This document shows positions 46,868 through 56,325 of a DNA stretch of 64,000 nucleotides, piece by piece. The stretch spans positions 622,266 to 686,265 of the forward strand of contig JAJDDD010000009.1 in NCBI GenBank assembly GCA_029260495.1, given 5' to 3'. This DNA is from Phycisphaerales bacterium. Lineage in GTDB: Bacteria > Planctomycetota > Phycisphaerae > Phycisphaerales > UBA1924. Under the pieces are notes generated by a model, which did not search any database, had not been told where the DNA came from, and was given only the letters and a program-made list of their open reading frames with translations. Position 1 is the stretch's first letter. Every line of letters starts with the position of its first letter. The position numbers were made by a program, and so were the translations under genes.

Positions 46868-48319
46868 TTAGTCATCTTCGGGTTTGGTTGATCGAGATGA
46901 TCTGCTAAAGGGGAGTGGATCGGGGGCTTTGCCTTCGGTCCAGTCTTTGAAGTGGGGCCAGAAGATTTCGGTGAGGAGGATCTTCAGGCAGGCGGCGACG
47001 GGGATGGCGAGGAGGAGGCCGTAGACACCGGCGAGGGCGCCGCCGGCGAGTGAGGCGAAGAGGATGGTCGGGGTGTCCATGTCGGTGGACTTGCCCTGGA
47101 TGAGGGGCGTCCAGACGTAGTCATCGAGGGACTGGCCGAGGAAGTAGACAGCGAGAGGGGCGCCGAGCGTCCACCACCATGTTTCCATCCAGAGGGCGCC
47201 GCTGGGTTCGAGCCAGAGGCCGACGATGGAGATGGGGATGCCGACAAGAGCGAGATAGGGGACGATTGAGAGGAGGGCGACGAGGACGCCGAGCAGGAGC
47301 GGCGCGGGGACGCCGACGAGCCAGTAAGCGATGCTGAAGACGATCGCCTGGATGGCTGCGATGGTGAGGCGGCCGCGGATGAAGGCGGCGACGACGCGAT
47401 CCATTTTTTGTGCGAGTTCGATGGTGCGCTCACTGTGGGCGTCGGGGATGAGCTTGCGGGTGAAGGCGAGGACGCGGGCATAGCCGGAGGAGAAGAAGAA
47501 AAAGAAGAATGCGGTGAGGAATGCGGTGAAGATGAGGAGGCCGAGACTGGTGAGCGTTTGCAGGGCGGCTCCGACCGCGCCGACACCTCCACCGAACGCG
47601 CGAGCGCCGATGGCTGTGGCGTGGGCGCCGATGGCGTTGAGTGAGAAGTCGATGGCGCGGTAGATGGCGGAGGCTTCGCTGCGAAGGATGCGATTGCGGG
47701 CAACGGGATCAGGAGTGTCGGTGTTGGACGGCAGGTCTTGCTGGGGGGCGGGAGAGTCGGCAGTTTGTGCGTTCGTTGCGGGGCCGGACGGTGTTTCGGC
47801 AGGAATCGCGTTGCGGCGCTCTTCTTCGAGGAGGCGGGCTTCTTCCTTCATGCGGCGGGCGTAGTCGGCGATGTCACGCCAGCCGTTGATGGGGAGCTCT
47901 TCGTAGGCTTGGTCGCGTGTGTCGCTGTCGCCGACGGCGGTGATGAGGGCTTCGGTGTTGGTGGCGACTCGGGCGGCGTAGTCGGCGCCCTGGATGACAG
48001 CGAATGCGACGACGAGGATGGCGGGAATAACCACCAGTGCGCCGGCGGAAAAGATGATTCCGAGGGCGGCGGCGTGACGGCTCATGCCGACTTTTTCACA
48101 AAGGAGTCTGACGACGGGCTCGAAGAGGTAGGCGAGGGCGAGGGCGAGAAGGATGGGGACGGTGACGACGCTGAGCTTGTAGCCGAGCCAGAGGAGCCCG
48201 ACGACGGCGAGGAAGACGAGTATGTCGCGCAGCGGCTGGAACTGCCAGAGGTGCATGGTGCGCCAGTCACGCGTCTGGGTGGTGGGTTTGGAGTTTTTGG
48301 GTTTGCCGGCGCTCGCCAT
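46868..48319 (-). CDS. AI-2E-type (DUF20/TqsA-like) membrane permease
   Basis: A 483-residue inner-membrane protein with seven or eight helices and the AI-2E/TqsA family pattern: LLWLGYKLSVVTVPILLALA at the start, then AYLFEPVVRLL, and in the second half AFIRGRLTIAAIQAIVFSIA, LLGVLVALLSIVPYLALVG and the closing PTILFASLAGGALAGVYGLL. Relatives transport autoinducer-2 or act as Na+/H+ antiporters; the function here is open. An unusual hydrophilic insert (about residues 165-215, rich in Pro, Thr and Asp) separates helices 2-3 from the rest. It lies next to the Minf_1886 gene on the same strand. Confidence 0.87.
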   Translation of the reverse strand: MASAGKPKNSKPTTQTRDWRTMHLWQFQPLRDILVFLAVVGLLWLGYKLSVVTVPILLALALAYLFEPVVRLLCEKVGMSRHAAALGIIFSAGALVVIPAILVVAFAVIQGADYAARVATNTEALITAVGDSDTRDQAYEELPINGWRDIADYARRMKEEARLLEEERRNAIPAETPSGPATNAQTADSPAPQQDLPSNTDTPDPVARNRILRSEASAIYRAIDFSLNAIGAHATAIGARAFGGGVGAVGAALQTLTSLGLLIFTAFLTAFFFFFFSSGYARVLAFTRKLIPDAHSERTIELAQKMDRVVAAFIRGRLTIAAIQAIVFSIAYWLVGVPAPLLLGVLVALLSIVPYLALVGIPISIVGLWLEPSGALWMETWWWTLGAPLAVYFLGQSLDDYVWTPLIQGKSTDMDTPTILFASLAGGALAGVYGLLLAIPVAACLKILLTEIFWPHFKDWTEGKAPDPLPFSRSSRSTKPEDD

Positions 48320-48375
48320 GCGCCAAGGCTACCGCCGGGGGCGAGCGCGTGCATGTCCGGACGGGACGCGTCGGG

Positions 48376-48771
48376 TTAGTCTGCTGCCGTGACGGTGGGT
48401 TCTTCGAAGACTTCGTCGAACTCGTAGACGCCTTGGAAGTCTTCGAGACGATCGTCCTCGCTTTGGCGCATCAAGCCGGACTGGACCATGGCGAAGACGA
48501 TTTTTCCGAAGTCTTCTGTGGATGAGATATGCCAGTGTGCGAGGACGGTGCGCGCGAGCCTGCCGTACTGCCTGATGGCGTAATCGCGCAGGCCGAGGCA
48601 AAGTTCGGGTCCGGAGACGTGGCGTTCTTCTTCGTCGAGATCGGCTTCGGTGCGGTCGAGGGTTTCGATGGTGTGGCGCAGGCCGTGCTGAAGAAACGCG
48701 AATGCCTCAGCGGGGAATGGACCGGCGAGGGCCTGCATCGATTTGAAATCCAGTTCCACTGATTCTTCCAC
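48376..48771 (-). CDS. Minf_1886-family protein
   Basis: A 131-residue protein of the small Minf_1886 family, found in Planctomycetes and Verrucomicrobia, with no known function. Diagnostic pieces are FKSMQALAGPFPAEAFAFLQ, HVSGPELCLGLRDYAIRQYG and FGKIVFAMVQSGLMRQSEDD followed by DFQGVYEFDEVF. The start is taken as GTG at 48771, 8 bases after AGGAG; a longer frame to ATG 48822 exists but lacks a Shine-Dalgarno sequence and family similarity. It is soluble, acidic and mostly helical. Confidence 0.85.
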   Translation of the reverse strand: MEESVELDFKSMQALAGPFPAEAFAFLQHGLRHTIETLDRTEADLDEEERHVSGPELCLGLRDYAIRQYGRLARTVLAHWHISSTEDFGKIVFAMVQSGLMRQSEDDRLEDFQGVYEFDEVFEEPTVTAAD

Positions 48772-48862
48772 AACTCGCGCTCCTGAATCGGGTGACCGGC
48801 CGGCCCATCCGGCTGCCCTCACTTCCCCATGAGTCTATTCAATCCAATCGGGCAGGCAATAG

Positions 48863-49498
48863 TCATCTTCGGCTGACATGTCGGGATCCGCGTAGATGCC
48901 AGCGAAGGGGGCGGGCAGCCCATTCTTCGGCATACTCGACGCCGATGCGGGGGGTATTGACCAGGTCATCGTCGGGAACGGGGCTGCCGGGCTCGATCCA
49001 GATTGACGGGCTGGTGGTGAGATCCAGACCATTGTGGGAGCGATCTATCGCCAAGGCCTGGCAGAGCTTGGCTGGTCCTGAGCAGAGGTCTGTGTCCCTG
49101 AGTCCCGAGCCCTCGTCGGGGCGGCGGACGCCGCGGAGACGGCGCATTTCATCGAGATTTTCAGTCGGGGTGAGGGCGCGGATGAGAACGGCGACGGGTT
49201 CGCCTATTTGGCCACAGACGACATTGAAGCAGTGGTGCATGCCGTAGGTGAAGAAGACGTAACTGAGACCGGGTTCACCCCACATGGATTCGACGCGCGG
49301 TGTGCGCCGGGCGCCGAAGGAATGTGCGGCTTTGTCTTTGACGCCGAGATAGGCTTCGGTTTCGACGATTGTTCCCGCGAGGCGGGCGCCGGACGATGTC
49401 ATGCGCACAAGCGTGGCGCCGATGAGGCGTTTGGCGAGCGCGGTGGAATCGACTGCATAGTCTGTGCGCATGAAGCGTGTTGCTTCGAATGTCTTCAT
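48863..49498 (-). CDS. mpg: 3-methyladenine DNA glycosylase (AAG/MPG type)
   Basis: A 211-residue DNA glycosylase that removes 3-methyladenine, hypoxanthine and other alkylated purines. It has the AAG family signature: IVETEAYLGVKDKAAHSFGA, then RTPRVESMW, VFFTYGMHHCFNVVCG, AVLIRALTP and GPAKLCQALAID. The start ATG overlaps the stop of ccsA as ATGA, so the glycosylase is translated as the third gene of the resB-ccsA operon. No functional link between cytochrome assembly and base-excision repair is known to me, so this may be chance of gene order. A long open frame upstream is a ccsA shadow. Confidence 0.93.
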   Translation of the reverse strand: MKTFEATRFMRTDYAVDSTALAKRLIGATLVRMTSSGARLAGTIVETEAYLGVKDKAAHSFGARRTPRVESMWGEPGLSYVFFTYGMHHCFNVVCGQIGEPVAVLIRALTPTENLDEMRRLRGVRRPDEGSGLRDTDLCSGPAKLCQALAIDRSHNGLDLTTSPSIWIEPGSPVPDDDLVNTPRIGVEYAEEWAARPLRWHLRGSRHVSRR

Positions 49499-51258
49499 GC
49501 GTAGGCGTGCAAACCGGGGAGGATGAGGTTGACGCCGAAGTAGGTCCAGAGCATGACGAAGAAGCCAGCGACACTGAGCCAGGCGGTGACGAGGGCGCGG
49601 TTTTTTGTCGTTGCTATGCGCATGTGGATCACGATGAGGTAGACGATCCATGTGATGAGGGCCCATGTTTCCTTGGGGTCGAAGGCCCACCAACGGCCCC
49701 ATGAATGGTCCGCCCACCAGGCGCCGAGAAGGATGCCGACGCCGAGCACCCAGAAGGCGAGTTGGAGGACGGTCATCTGTGCGCGGTCGAGGTCGCGAAG
49801 GACGCGCTGGGGGCCGGTGTTGACGGATTCGTCGAGTCCGAGTCCGGTCGCCATGACAGCAGCGGCATCGTTGGCGCCTTTGCGGCGCGAACTGTAGTAG
49901 GTCCAGAGGTAGAGAGTGCTGATGAAGAAGCCGAGGGTGATGAGTCCGTAGCCGACGAGTACGCTGGAGACGTGGTACTTGAGGAGGACGGAGGTGTTGA
50001 GGATGGCTGCTTCGCGTCCGATGTCGGCGCCGGGGATGGCTGTCTGTGTGGCGGTGAGGAGTACAAGGAAGCCGACACCGGCGGATGCGGCGCCGAAGAG
50101 CCATTGGCGTTTGAGGAGCATGATGCTGGCGCCGAAGAGCGCGCCGCCGAGGGCGAGGCCGGTCATTGATTCAAACTGGTTCTGAATTGGGTAGCGTTCT
50201 GCGATGATCCAGCGGGCGCCGAAACCGTAGGTGTGCAAGAGCAGTGCAATGGCGAGCGCGGCGACGCCGGTGACGACGAGGGCGCGGCGGCCTGTTCCGA
50301 ACGCGAGAAGGAGAAGAACTAACGAAACGCAGTAGGCCCACGCGCCCCACTCGAAGGGATGGGACGCGTTGTAGAAAGCTTCAACTGTGCGCCGGGAGCC
50401 GGGGTATTTGTCTGGATTGATCGTTGGAAGTTCTTTGGCGATCTTGCGCACCTGCTCATTGACGCGGGTTGCGTCCTGGGCGCGCCAGGCGATTGCGAGG
50501 TCGGCCATCGCGGCGGGCACGGGGGAATCAGCGGGCAGGAGAGTGACGTGCTGCCAGTCTTGTGCGCTTGAAGATGGGGGGACGAGCAGAAGCTCGGCGT
50601 AGCCGAAGTTGAGAAAATCGAGTGAAGATTGAATGCGCGCAAGGCCGCGGTTGTGTTCGGGGTCGGCGCCGAGCGATTGGGCGAGCGAGCGGAACTGCGT
50701 TGCGAGAATGATTGGGCTGAGGCGTGTGAGTTTGAGCCAGCGTTCGCGTTGTTGTGTGTCATCGAAGGCGTTGTCAAGAAACGCTTGGCGCAGGGGAAGG
50801 TACTCGACATGGACGAGAGGTTTGTCGAGGTAGTAGGCGGGGTCGATGAGAAGATCGAGGTAGGTGAAGAGTGGATCGTATTTGAGTTTTTTGACTTTGA
50901 TGTCGTCACCCGAGCCGGTGACGCGGAAGTCCATGTAACGGCGTTTGCCCGTGATGGTCTGGATGGTTTCGCGCGCGAGCGTATCGAGAATTTTGACGCG
51001 CCCGCGATTGGAAACGGCGAGATCGCGGAGGGGCGCGAGATCGAGTTGCTGGGCGAAGGCGTGTTTGTCTTCAAGGGAAGAGGTTGACGATGTTGGCGGA
51101 TTGCCGAACGGGTTGGGTGTTGCGGTTTGGGTCAGTGCCTGGGCGGCGGGGTGGGCGTTGCCGGCGATTTCGCGCTGGGCGAGGGCTGCGGGCGCCAGGA
51201 CTGCCAGCAGCATTGCTACCGCGAGCGATTTGCAAAAAATATTCATAGATGTGTTCAT
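49495..51258 (-). CDS. ccsA: Cytochrome c biogenesis protein CcsA/CcsB
   Basis: A 587-residue membrane protein that forms the heme-delivery half of the ResB/CcsA (System II) cytochrome c maturation complex. The tryptophan-rich heme motif is WWADHSWGRWWAFDPKETWA, and conserved histidines include LLLHTYGFGARW and LKYHVSSVLVGYG. About eight helices occupy the C-terminal 300 residues. Unusually, a signal peptide and a soluble domain of about 250 residues precede the membrane part; most CcsA proteins have at most a few helices there. Its start overlaps the resB stop (ATGA), and its stop overlaps the mpg start. Confidence 0.93.
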   Translation of the reverse strand: MNTSMNIFCKSLAVAMLLAVLAPAALAQREIAGNAHPAAQALTQTATPNPFGNPPTSSTSSLEDKHAFAQQLDLAPLRDLAVSNRGRVKILDTLARETIQTITGKRRYMDFRVTGSGDDIKVKKLKYDPLFTYLDLLIDPAYYLDKPLVHVEYLPLRQAFLDNAFDDTQQRERWLKLTRLSPIILATQFRSLAQSLGADPEHNRGLARIQSSLDFLNFGYAELLLVPPSSSAQDWQHVTLLPADSPVPAAMADLAIAWRAQDATRVNEQVRKIAKELPTINPDKYPGSRRTVEAFYNASHPFEWGAWAYCVSLVLLLLAFGTGRRALVVTGVAALAIALLLHTYGFGARWIIAERYPIQNQFESMTGLALGGALFGASIMLLKRQWLFGAASAGVGFLVLLTATQTAIPGADIGREAAILNTSVLLKYHVSSVLVGYGLITLGFFISTLYLWTYYSSRRKGANDAAAVMATGLGLDESVNTGPQRVLRDLDRAQMTVLQLAFWVLGVGILLGAWWADHSWGRWWAFDPKETWALITWIVYLIVIHMRIATTKNRALVTAWLSVAGFFVMLWTYFGVNLILPGLHAYA

Positions 51259-53705
51259 AATGCGGCAGCCTCGACGGGCACGGCGAGCTTTTCTTTCGCA
51301 GCAGCGGGCGCGTCGTTGGAGTTGTGATTTGCGACTTTGGCGAGTTCTCGTTGAATCTTTTGCTTTCGGCGGCGCATGATCCAGGGTTTGACATAAAAAG
51401 CCCAGGGAATTCCGACGCTGACCATGACGCCTCCGGCTGCGATGATGTGGATGCCGGGATTGTTGCCGACGCCGAGGACGGTGAAGGTAGCGACGGGGCG
51501 ATCGCGGAGGCCTTTTGCTGTTTCCTCGCTGGTGCGGCGCCAGCCTTCGGCGTCCCAGCTTGCCTGGCTGAACTTGTATCGATTGGGCGCGACAAGGCTG
51601 ACGGCGCGACCGATCATGTTGGCGAGCCAAGGGCGATCGGCAGACGTTTGGAATTTGGCCCGAAGCATGAGCGGGCGGTTGAGTCGCGTGATGCGGGTTT
51701 CGGATTTGCCGGTTTCGTTGTCAATGATTTGAAGATTGGAGACGAAGTCGCGGGGGAGATCGCTGTGTTCGTAGGGGATCATTTCGAAGTCGACGAGGCG
51801 GAGTGTGTAGCTGGGCAGGCCGTGAGAAAGGCGGGAGAAGGCGAAGGCGAGATCGCGTCCGTCTGGAAGGTGGACGACGCGCTCGGTTTCGAGCCCGACG
51901 CCGAGAAACTGGGCGAAGGGGATCCAGATGGTTTGCGGCGCGCTGTTGGGAGCGCTGACTTCGACGGCGATGGATGCGGCGCCGTAGGTTCCTTCGAAAT
52001 TGCGCTGGCGTTGTTCTTCGGGGACGGGGACAGGCGTCTCGCGGCGGACGGCGTGCTGCCAGCGGTTGATGATGCGGAGTGTGACCCTGGGCGCGAGGGG
52101 GATTTCATCGCCAACTGCGGGGTGGGTGATTTGCACGGGGCCGGCGGGCGCACGCACAGCGACGGCGCCATCGGGATGGAGATATACCTGAAGGATCGAA
52201 GCGTCGATGTAGCGAAGCTGAAGGGCCGGGTCGGCGTCGCGGCGGATGGGGCGGCCGTCATTGTGATGGCCGACGATGTCCTGATCGATTTCGGGGAAGC
52301 GGTGGTGGATGTATCTCTGGTATGTGGCGCCATCGGGCGTGATGATTTGCGCGATGACGACGGAAGTTTCAGCGCCCTGGTAGCCGGCGGTAATGAGTGG
52401 AAAGGGCGGGGAGGGGAGAATTTGCTGAATACGAATGGTGTTTTGGCCAGCAGTGAACTCCTGACCGACTTTGATTGGGACGATGCGACGGGCCTCGCCG
52501 ACACCGACGACGAGGGCGTGCTCGGTTTCATTCGGGAGTTCTGATATGACATCGCGCCAGCGGCGCTCGGCGTCGGCGGGGACGTATTCGATTGCGTAGA
52601 CGCCGGGGACGGTGGTGAGACGATCGAGCGCGGAGCTGGCAGCGAGGCGAACGCGGAAGGATTCGCGGGGATCGGTTGAGCCGGTGTCGGGATCGGGGAG
52701 GGTGGTGATCAAAGCCACTTCGCAGAGTGGATTCGGCTGGGCGGGGAGAGATGAATCGGGCGCCCATGTTTCGACGAGTTCGACGTAAGCGCCGAAGCCG
52801 ACGATGCGGATTTGGATGTTTTCGTCAGTGGTGGACTGCGATGTTGCAGGGAGTGTGAGATTGAGTGTTCGATCGGTCCAGGAAACGCCGTAGTCGTTGT
52901 AGCGCGGGAGGCCGGGCATTTCGCGCTGCTCCCAGCCGCGGCCGCGCTGGTTGATCCAGAGGGCTGGCTTGGTGCGATCGTAAAACGTTGAAACGGCGGG
53001 CCCGGGGACGCCGGGGCCCTGACTTGAGGCGATGAGCAGCGCATCGCCTTCTTGCTTGAGTGATTTATAGTGCAAGCTACCGAGCGCGATGAGGACGATG
53101 CCGGTGTGGACGGTGAGCACGCCGATGTTTGGAAAGATGAACTCAATGCGGCGGACGGTGGCGGTGACCATGTTGATGACGAAGAGGATCAGAAGCAGGC
53201 GCATGGGCCACCAGGAGTAGAACTCCAGCTCGCTCATTTCGAGGGCGGGCAGGCGGCGGAGTGTGATTGCTTCATAGGTTGCGACGAACTCGGGGAAGAA
53301 GCGGAAGCCGTCGTTGATCGCGGGGTTGTACCGAAGCAGAGGCCAGATGAAGGCGCTCCAGAGCGCAATGGCGGAAACGGAGAGCGCAGCGAGAAGAATG
53401 AAGCTGACTGCGAAGCGTGTTTCTCGTGAAGCACTGAGCAGCAGGCGGCGAACCAACGCAGTGGGGCCGACTGCGACGATGGCGATTGCGAGCAGCGCTG
53501 TTGCGGCGTAGACGGCGTAGGAGGGAATGAGCGCGAGCAGACCGATGGGGACGCTGGCGAGGATGCCGTACAAAACCACAAGTGTGAGCAGGACGACGGC
53601 GGTCCGAATCTCGCTGAATGTGCGCAGGAGCCACTTGATGGGCCAGGCCCAGGCGGGAAAGACCCGCTCATCCCATTGCTTTGTACGTTCCCACTTTGCG
53701 CCCAT
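51255..53705 (-). CDS. resB: Cytochrome c biogenesis protein ResB
   Basis: An 816-residue partner of CcsA in System II cytochrome c maturation. Four hydrophobic helices lie in the first 190 residues (TAVVLLTLVVLYGILASVPI, AATALLAIAIVAVGPTALV, FILLAALSVSAIALWSAFIW, LLLILFVINMVTATVRR), a very large extracytoplasmic region follows (about 230-740), and a last helix at about 765-785 is followed by a basic tail. Typical ResB proteins are 400-550 residues, so the periplasmic part is expanded, as in some Planctomycetes. GGAG stands 4 bases before the ATG. It is the first gene of resB-ccsA-mpg. Confidence 0.88.
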   Translation of the reverse strand: MGAKWERTKQWDERVFPAWAWPIKWLLRTFSEIRTAVVLLTLVVLYGILASVPIGLLALIPSYAVYAATALLAIAIVAVGPTALVRRLLLSASRETRFAVSFILLAALSVSAIALWSAFIWPLLRYNPAINDGFRFFPEFVATYEAITLRRLPALEMSELEFYSWWPMRLLLILFVINMVTATVRRIEFIFPNIGVLTVHTGIVLIALGSLHYKSLKQEGDALLIASSQGPGVPGPAVSTFYDRTKPALWINQRGRGWEQREMPGLPRYNDYGVSWTDRTLNLTLPATSQSTTDENIQIRIVGFGAYVELVETWAPDSSLPAQPNPLCEVALITTLPDPDTGSTDPRESFRVRLAASSALDRLTTVPGVYAIEYVPADAERRWRDVISELPNETEHALVVGVGEARRIVPIKVGQEFTAGQNTIRIQQILPSPPFPLITAGYQGAETSVVIAQIITPDGATYQRYIHHRFPEIDQDIVGHHNDGRPIRRDADPALQLRYIDASILQVYLHPDGAVAVRAPAGPVQITHPAVGDEIPLAPRVTLRIINRWQHAVRRETPVPVPEEQRQRNFEGTYGAASIAVEVSAPNSAPQTIWIPFAQFLGVGLETERVVHLPDGRDLAFAFSRLSHGLPSYTLRLVDFEMIPYEHSDLPRDFVSNLQIIDNETGKSETRITRLNRPLMLRAKFQTSADRPWLANMIGRAVSLVAPNRYKFSQASWDAEGWRRTSEETAKGLRDRPVATFTVLGVGNNPGIHIIAAGGVMVSVGIPWAFYVKPWIMRRRKQKIQRELAKVANHNSNDAPAAAKEKLAVPVEAAAL

Positions 53706-53761
53706 GACGCTCCACTCATCGGTTTATCGCCAACCCAGCGCGAGTTGCGCGGGAGGGGAGT

Positions 53762-55150
53762 CTAGGACGTTTCGGCTGAATGTGAGTCTGTCGTCGAACT
53801 GTTTTCTTTTGCAAGATCGGCGCCGGACATGAGCTGAGGGGATGACGCCGAATCCAGGGCGGCGGCGAGTGGGTTGGAGGATGTCGCAGGGCCCGCGATT
53901 TCGATGGTGGCGAGACCTGCGATGGGGCCGGGTTGGAGTGTAAAGAGGGATTCTGCCATTCGAAGGGCTCGAGCGGCGTTGATGGTCATCATTTTGAGGA
54001 GTTCTAGCGGGTTGGCGTGATCCCGGCGGCGGAGGAGCTTGGCGTCATCCCAAGGCGTGAGCGGTTTGAGGGGCCCCTTGCCGATGGCGGAAAAGCCGGG
54101 CAGTCCAGCGACGGAATCCGTCCCGAGGGCGACATTGACGCCCGCATTGATGAGTCGGCGGTAGGGATGAGGGCCCAGCGTTGCTTCGTGGCTGAAGAAC
54201 TCGTGCGTGCGCGGGCAGTAGGCGACTGAGCAGTCCATTTCGGCGAGCAGTGAGAGGTCATGGTCGGTGACGAAGTTGAGGTGGGCAAGAAGCCAGGGCG
54301 CCGCCGCGAGTTCGGCTTGGAGATGTTCGATTGGCGTCTTCCCGGCGCCGACCTCATTGGCGATTTGAGGGGTCCAGAGATTGAGGCGTTCCAGGAACTG
54401 GCGGAGGGGGCCGGCGGCGTCGGCGATGAAGGCTCGTTCTTCTGCGGTTTCGGCGAGGTGGGTTGCGAGCGGAAGATCGTGGCGCTGGGCTTGCGTCATC
54501 GCTGCGCGATAGAGGCGTGGTCCGGCGGAATATGGTGCGTGGGGTTGGAGGCCGAGCCGGACGCCGCTCTGGGGTGGCGCTGCGTGCGGGGTCATGGCGG
54601 CGATGCGCGCTGTTGAGCCGTCTTCAGCAGCGCCGATGCCGAAATACTCGATGAAGGAGACGCCGACGAGTGGAGAGTCCTGCAATGTCTTTAGGGGGAC
54701 GAGGGATCCAACACCGGCGATATCCCCCACTGCCACCACGGCGCCGGCGAGTGAGCATTCGACGCCGTGCTGCACGGATTGACGGATGAGCTCATCGGTG
54801 GACAGCCGGCCTGCTCGGATTTGATTGATCCATGCGACAAAGCCTTGCTGTGGATCGTGCTCGATCGTGCCGAGATGGGTGAGGTCCAGATGGGTGTGTG
54901 CGTTAATGAGGGCTGGGATGATGAGTGATCCCGGACGCTGCAGCTGGAGGGCGTGCGGAGCGGCGGGGTGGGTGGCGACCTGCGGATGACTTCCCACGGC
55001 GAGAAGGTCGCCGTGGAGGGGGGCGAGTGACTCATCGTGCATGGGGGAGGCGAGTTCGATCAGGAGCGAGCCGGGCTGAATGAGCAAGCCGGCAGCGTCG
55101 GTGATGGCGCCGGCTTTAAGCCAGAGAACGGGATGGGGAGATGTAGTCAT
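53762..55150 (-). CDS. Amidohydrolase-family metal-dependent hydrolase
   Basis: A 462-residue cyclic amidohydrolase of the SsnA/atrazine chlorohydrolase-like group, acting on aminopurine- or triazine-like or other deaminated substrates. Metal ligands are visible: INAHTHLDLTHL, THLAETAEE, and LGTDSVAGLPG, with a further histidine in LAHLNFVTD. The N-terminus MTTSPHPVLWLKAGAITDAA starts the beta-sandwich cap domain. The ATG at 55150 was chosen because the open frame upstream is unrelated. The substrate cannot be assigned. It diverges from the OmpA-type lipoprotein gene. Confidence 0.85.
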   Translation of the reverse strand: MTTSPHPVLWLKAGAITDAAGLLIQPGSLLIELASPMHDESLAPLHGDLLAVGSHPQVATHPAAPHALQLQRPGSLIIPALINAHTHLDLTHLGTIEHDPQQGFVAWINQIRAGRLSTDELIRQSVQHGVECSLAGAVVAVGDIAGVGSLVPLKTLQDSPLVGVSFIEYFGIGAAEDGSTARIAAMTPHAAPPQSGVRLGLQPHAPYSAGPRLYRAAMTQAQRHDLPLATHLAETAEERAFIADAAGPLRQFLERLNLWTPQIANEVGAGKTPIEHLQAELAAAPWLLAHLNFVTDHDLSLLAEMDCSVAYCPRTHEFFSHEATLGPHPYRRLINAGVNVALGTDSVAGLPGFSAIGKGPLKPLTPWDDAKLLRRRDHANPLELLKMMTINAARALRMAESLFTLQPGPIAGLATIEIAGPATSSNPLAAALDSASSPQLMSGADLAKENSSTTDSHSAETS

Positions 55151-55269
55151 GGCGAAGATTCGTTCATGTCGATAATCTGTCGGCGAGGCTCGGCTAGGCC
55201 GACGCCATGACAAGGTAGGAAGCCGGGGCAGGCCTGTCGCGCCGCCCACCAAGGAAGGAGCCTTGACCC

Positions 55270-56142
55270 ATGATGATTTTTCACGAAGTTCGCCGTCGTT
55301 TTATTCTCGCTGGCATCTCTGCGCCAATTTTACTTGCATCGATCGGCTGCGTGAACCAATCGCAGTATGACGACCTGTATTCAGCGAATCGTGCGCTGGA
55401 GGAGCGGAATGTCGCGCTGCAACAGGAGATGGACGCCAAGCAGAGCGCGCTTGCCTTACTTCAGCAGCGAATCCAGGAAGGTGATTCCACCGTCCGTGAG
55501 ATTCAGAATCGCAACAGCACGCTTAACTCAAGTCTGGTGCAGATCCGCGAAGAGTATCGCGGGTTGAGCGATCGGCTCAGCAATGCGTCGTTCGGCGTGC
55601 TTGATCCGACGGTTGACAAAGCGCTTCGACAGTTCGTCAATGCCAATCCTGGCATCGCGACGTATGACTCTGAGAACGGGATGGTGCGGTTTTCCAGCGA
55701 TCTGACGTTTAACTCAGGATCGGCAGACGTGAAGCCGGCCGCGATGCAAACGCTTGCGGAGTTTGCGAGGATTCTGTCGGGGAATCTTGGATCGCAGTAT
55801 GACATTCGCATCGTTGGGCATACTGACAATGTCAGGCCGAGCAAGCCGGCGACGCTGCAGAATCATCCGACGAACATGCACCTTTCGGTTCATCGAGCGA
55901 TTGCTGTGCGCGACGCGATCAAGAAGATGGGCGTGCCGGCGAATCGTATTGAAGTGGCAGGCTGGGGTGAGTTCCGGCCGCTCATGACGAATAATCCCGG
56001 GAAGAAAGGGACGGCGGGCAATCGGCGTGTCGAGATATTCCTGGTGCCGGCGATGGATCATACGGAGCGCTACGCAGCGCCTGTTGAGATGGCTGAACCA
56101 CCCAGAGCGAATGTTGACGAGCAGAATTATCCGATGAAATGA
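55270..56142 (+). CDS. OmpA-family (Pal-like) lipoprotein
   Basis: A 290-residue outer-envelope lipoprotein. The lipobox is ASIGC at about residues 23-27. A coiled coil follows (RALEERNVALQQEMDAKQSA, then LNSSLVQIREEYRGLSDRLS). The C-terminal OmpA/MotB domain (about 145-260) binds peptidoglycan: VRFSSDLTFNSGSADVKPAA, then IRIVGHTDNV, HLSVHRAIAVRDAI, ADNPGKKG-like NNPGKKGTAGNRRVEIFLVP. It resembles Pal with an added coiled coil. AAGGAGG-like GGAAGGAG precedes the ATG. No tol genes are adjacent. Confidence 0.9.
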   Translation: MMIFHEVRRRFILAGISAPILLASIGCVNQSQYDDLYSANRALEERNVALQQEMDAKQSALALLQQRIQEGDSTVREIQNRNSTLNSSLVQIREEYRGLSDRLSNASFGVLDPTVDKALRQFVNANPGIATYDSENGMVRFSSDLTFNSGSADVKPAAMQTLAEFARILSGNLGSQYDIRIVGHTDNVRPSKPATLQNHPTNMHLSVHRAIAVRDAIKKMGVPANRIEVAGWGEFRPLMTNNPGKKGTAGNRRVEIFLVPAMDHTERYAAPVEMAEPPRANVDEQNYPMK

Positions 56143-56213
56143 TCGATGCGTAACCGGCGGCCCAGATGGCCGGCGCCTTCCGCGGAATGCAGACAGTTTC
56201 CTGATAACTCACG

Positions 56214-56250
56214 CGCACGTCGGCATTACCTGTGTCGGTGTGCGTTTTTT
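56214..56250 (+). terminator. Probable terminator after the OmpA-family gene
   Basis: An outer stem CGCAC/GTGCG (with an inner ACC/GGT pair) is followed immediately by six T residues, 72 bp past the stop. This is consistent with intrinsic termination. Confidence 0.45.
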
Positions 56251-56325
56251 CTTTGGCTTGCCCGGTGAAACGCCGAACAACCAATGCATACTGTGTAATT
56301 CTTCAGGGTTTATTTCGAGACCAAC

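Noticed and set aside
49499-50104. Extension of the glycosylase frame by about 200 codons
   Set aside because: His/Arg/Pro-rich shadow of ccsA; the normal glycosylase N-terminus begins at 49498.
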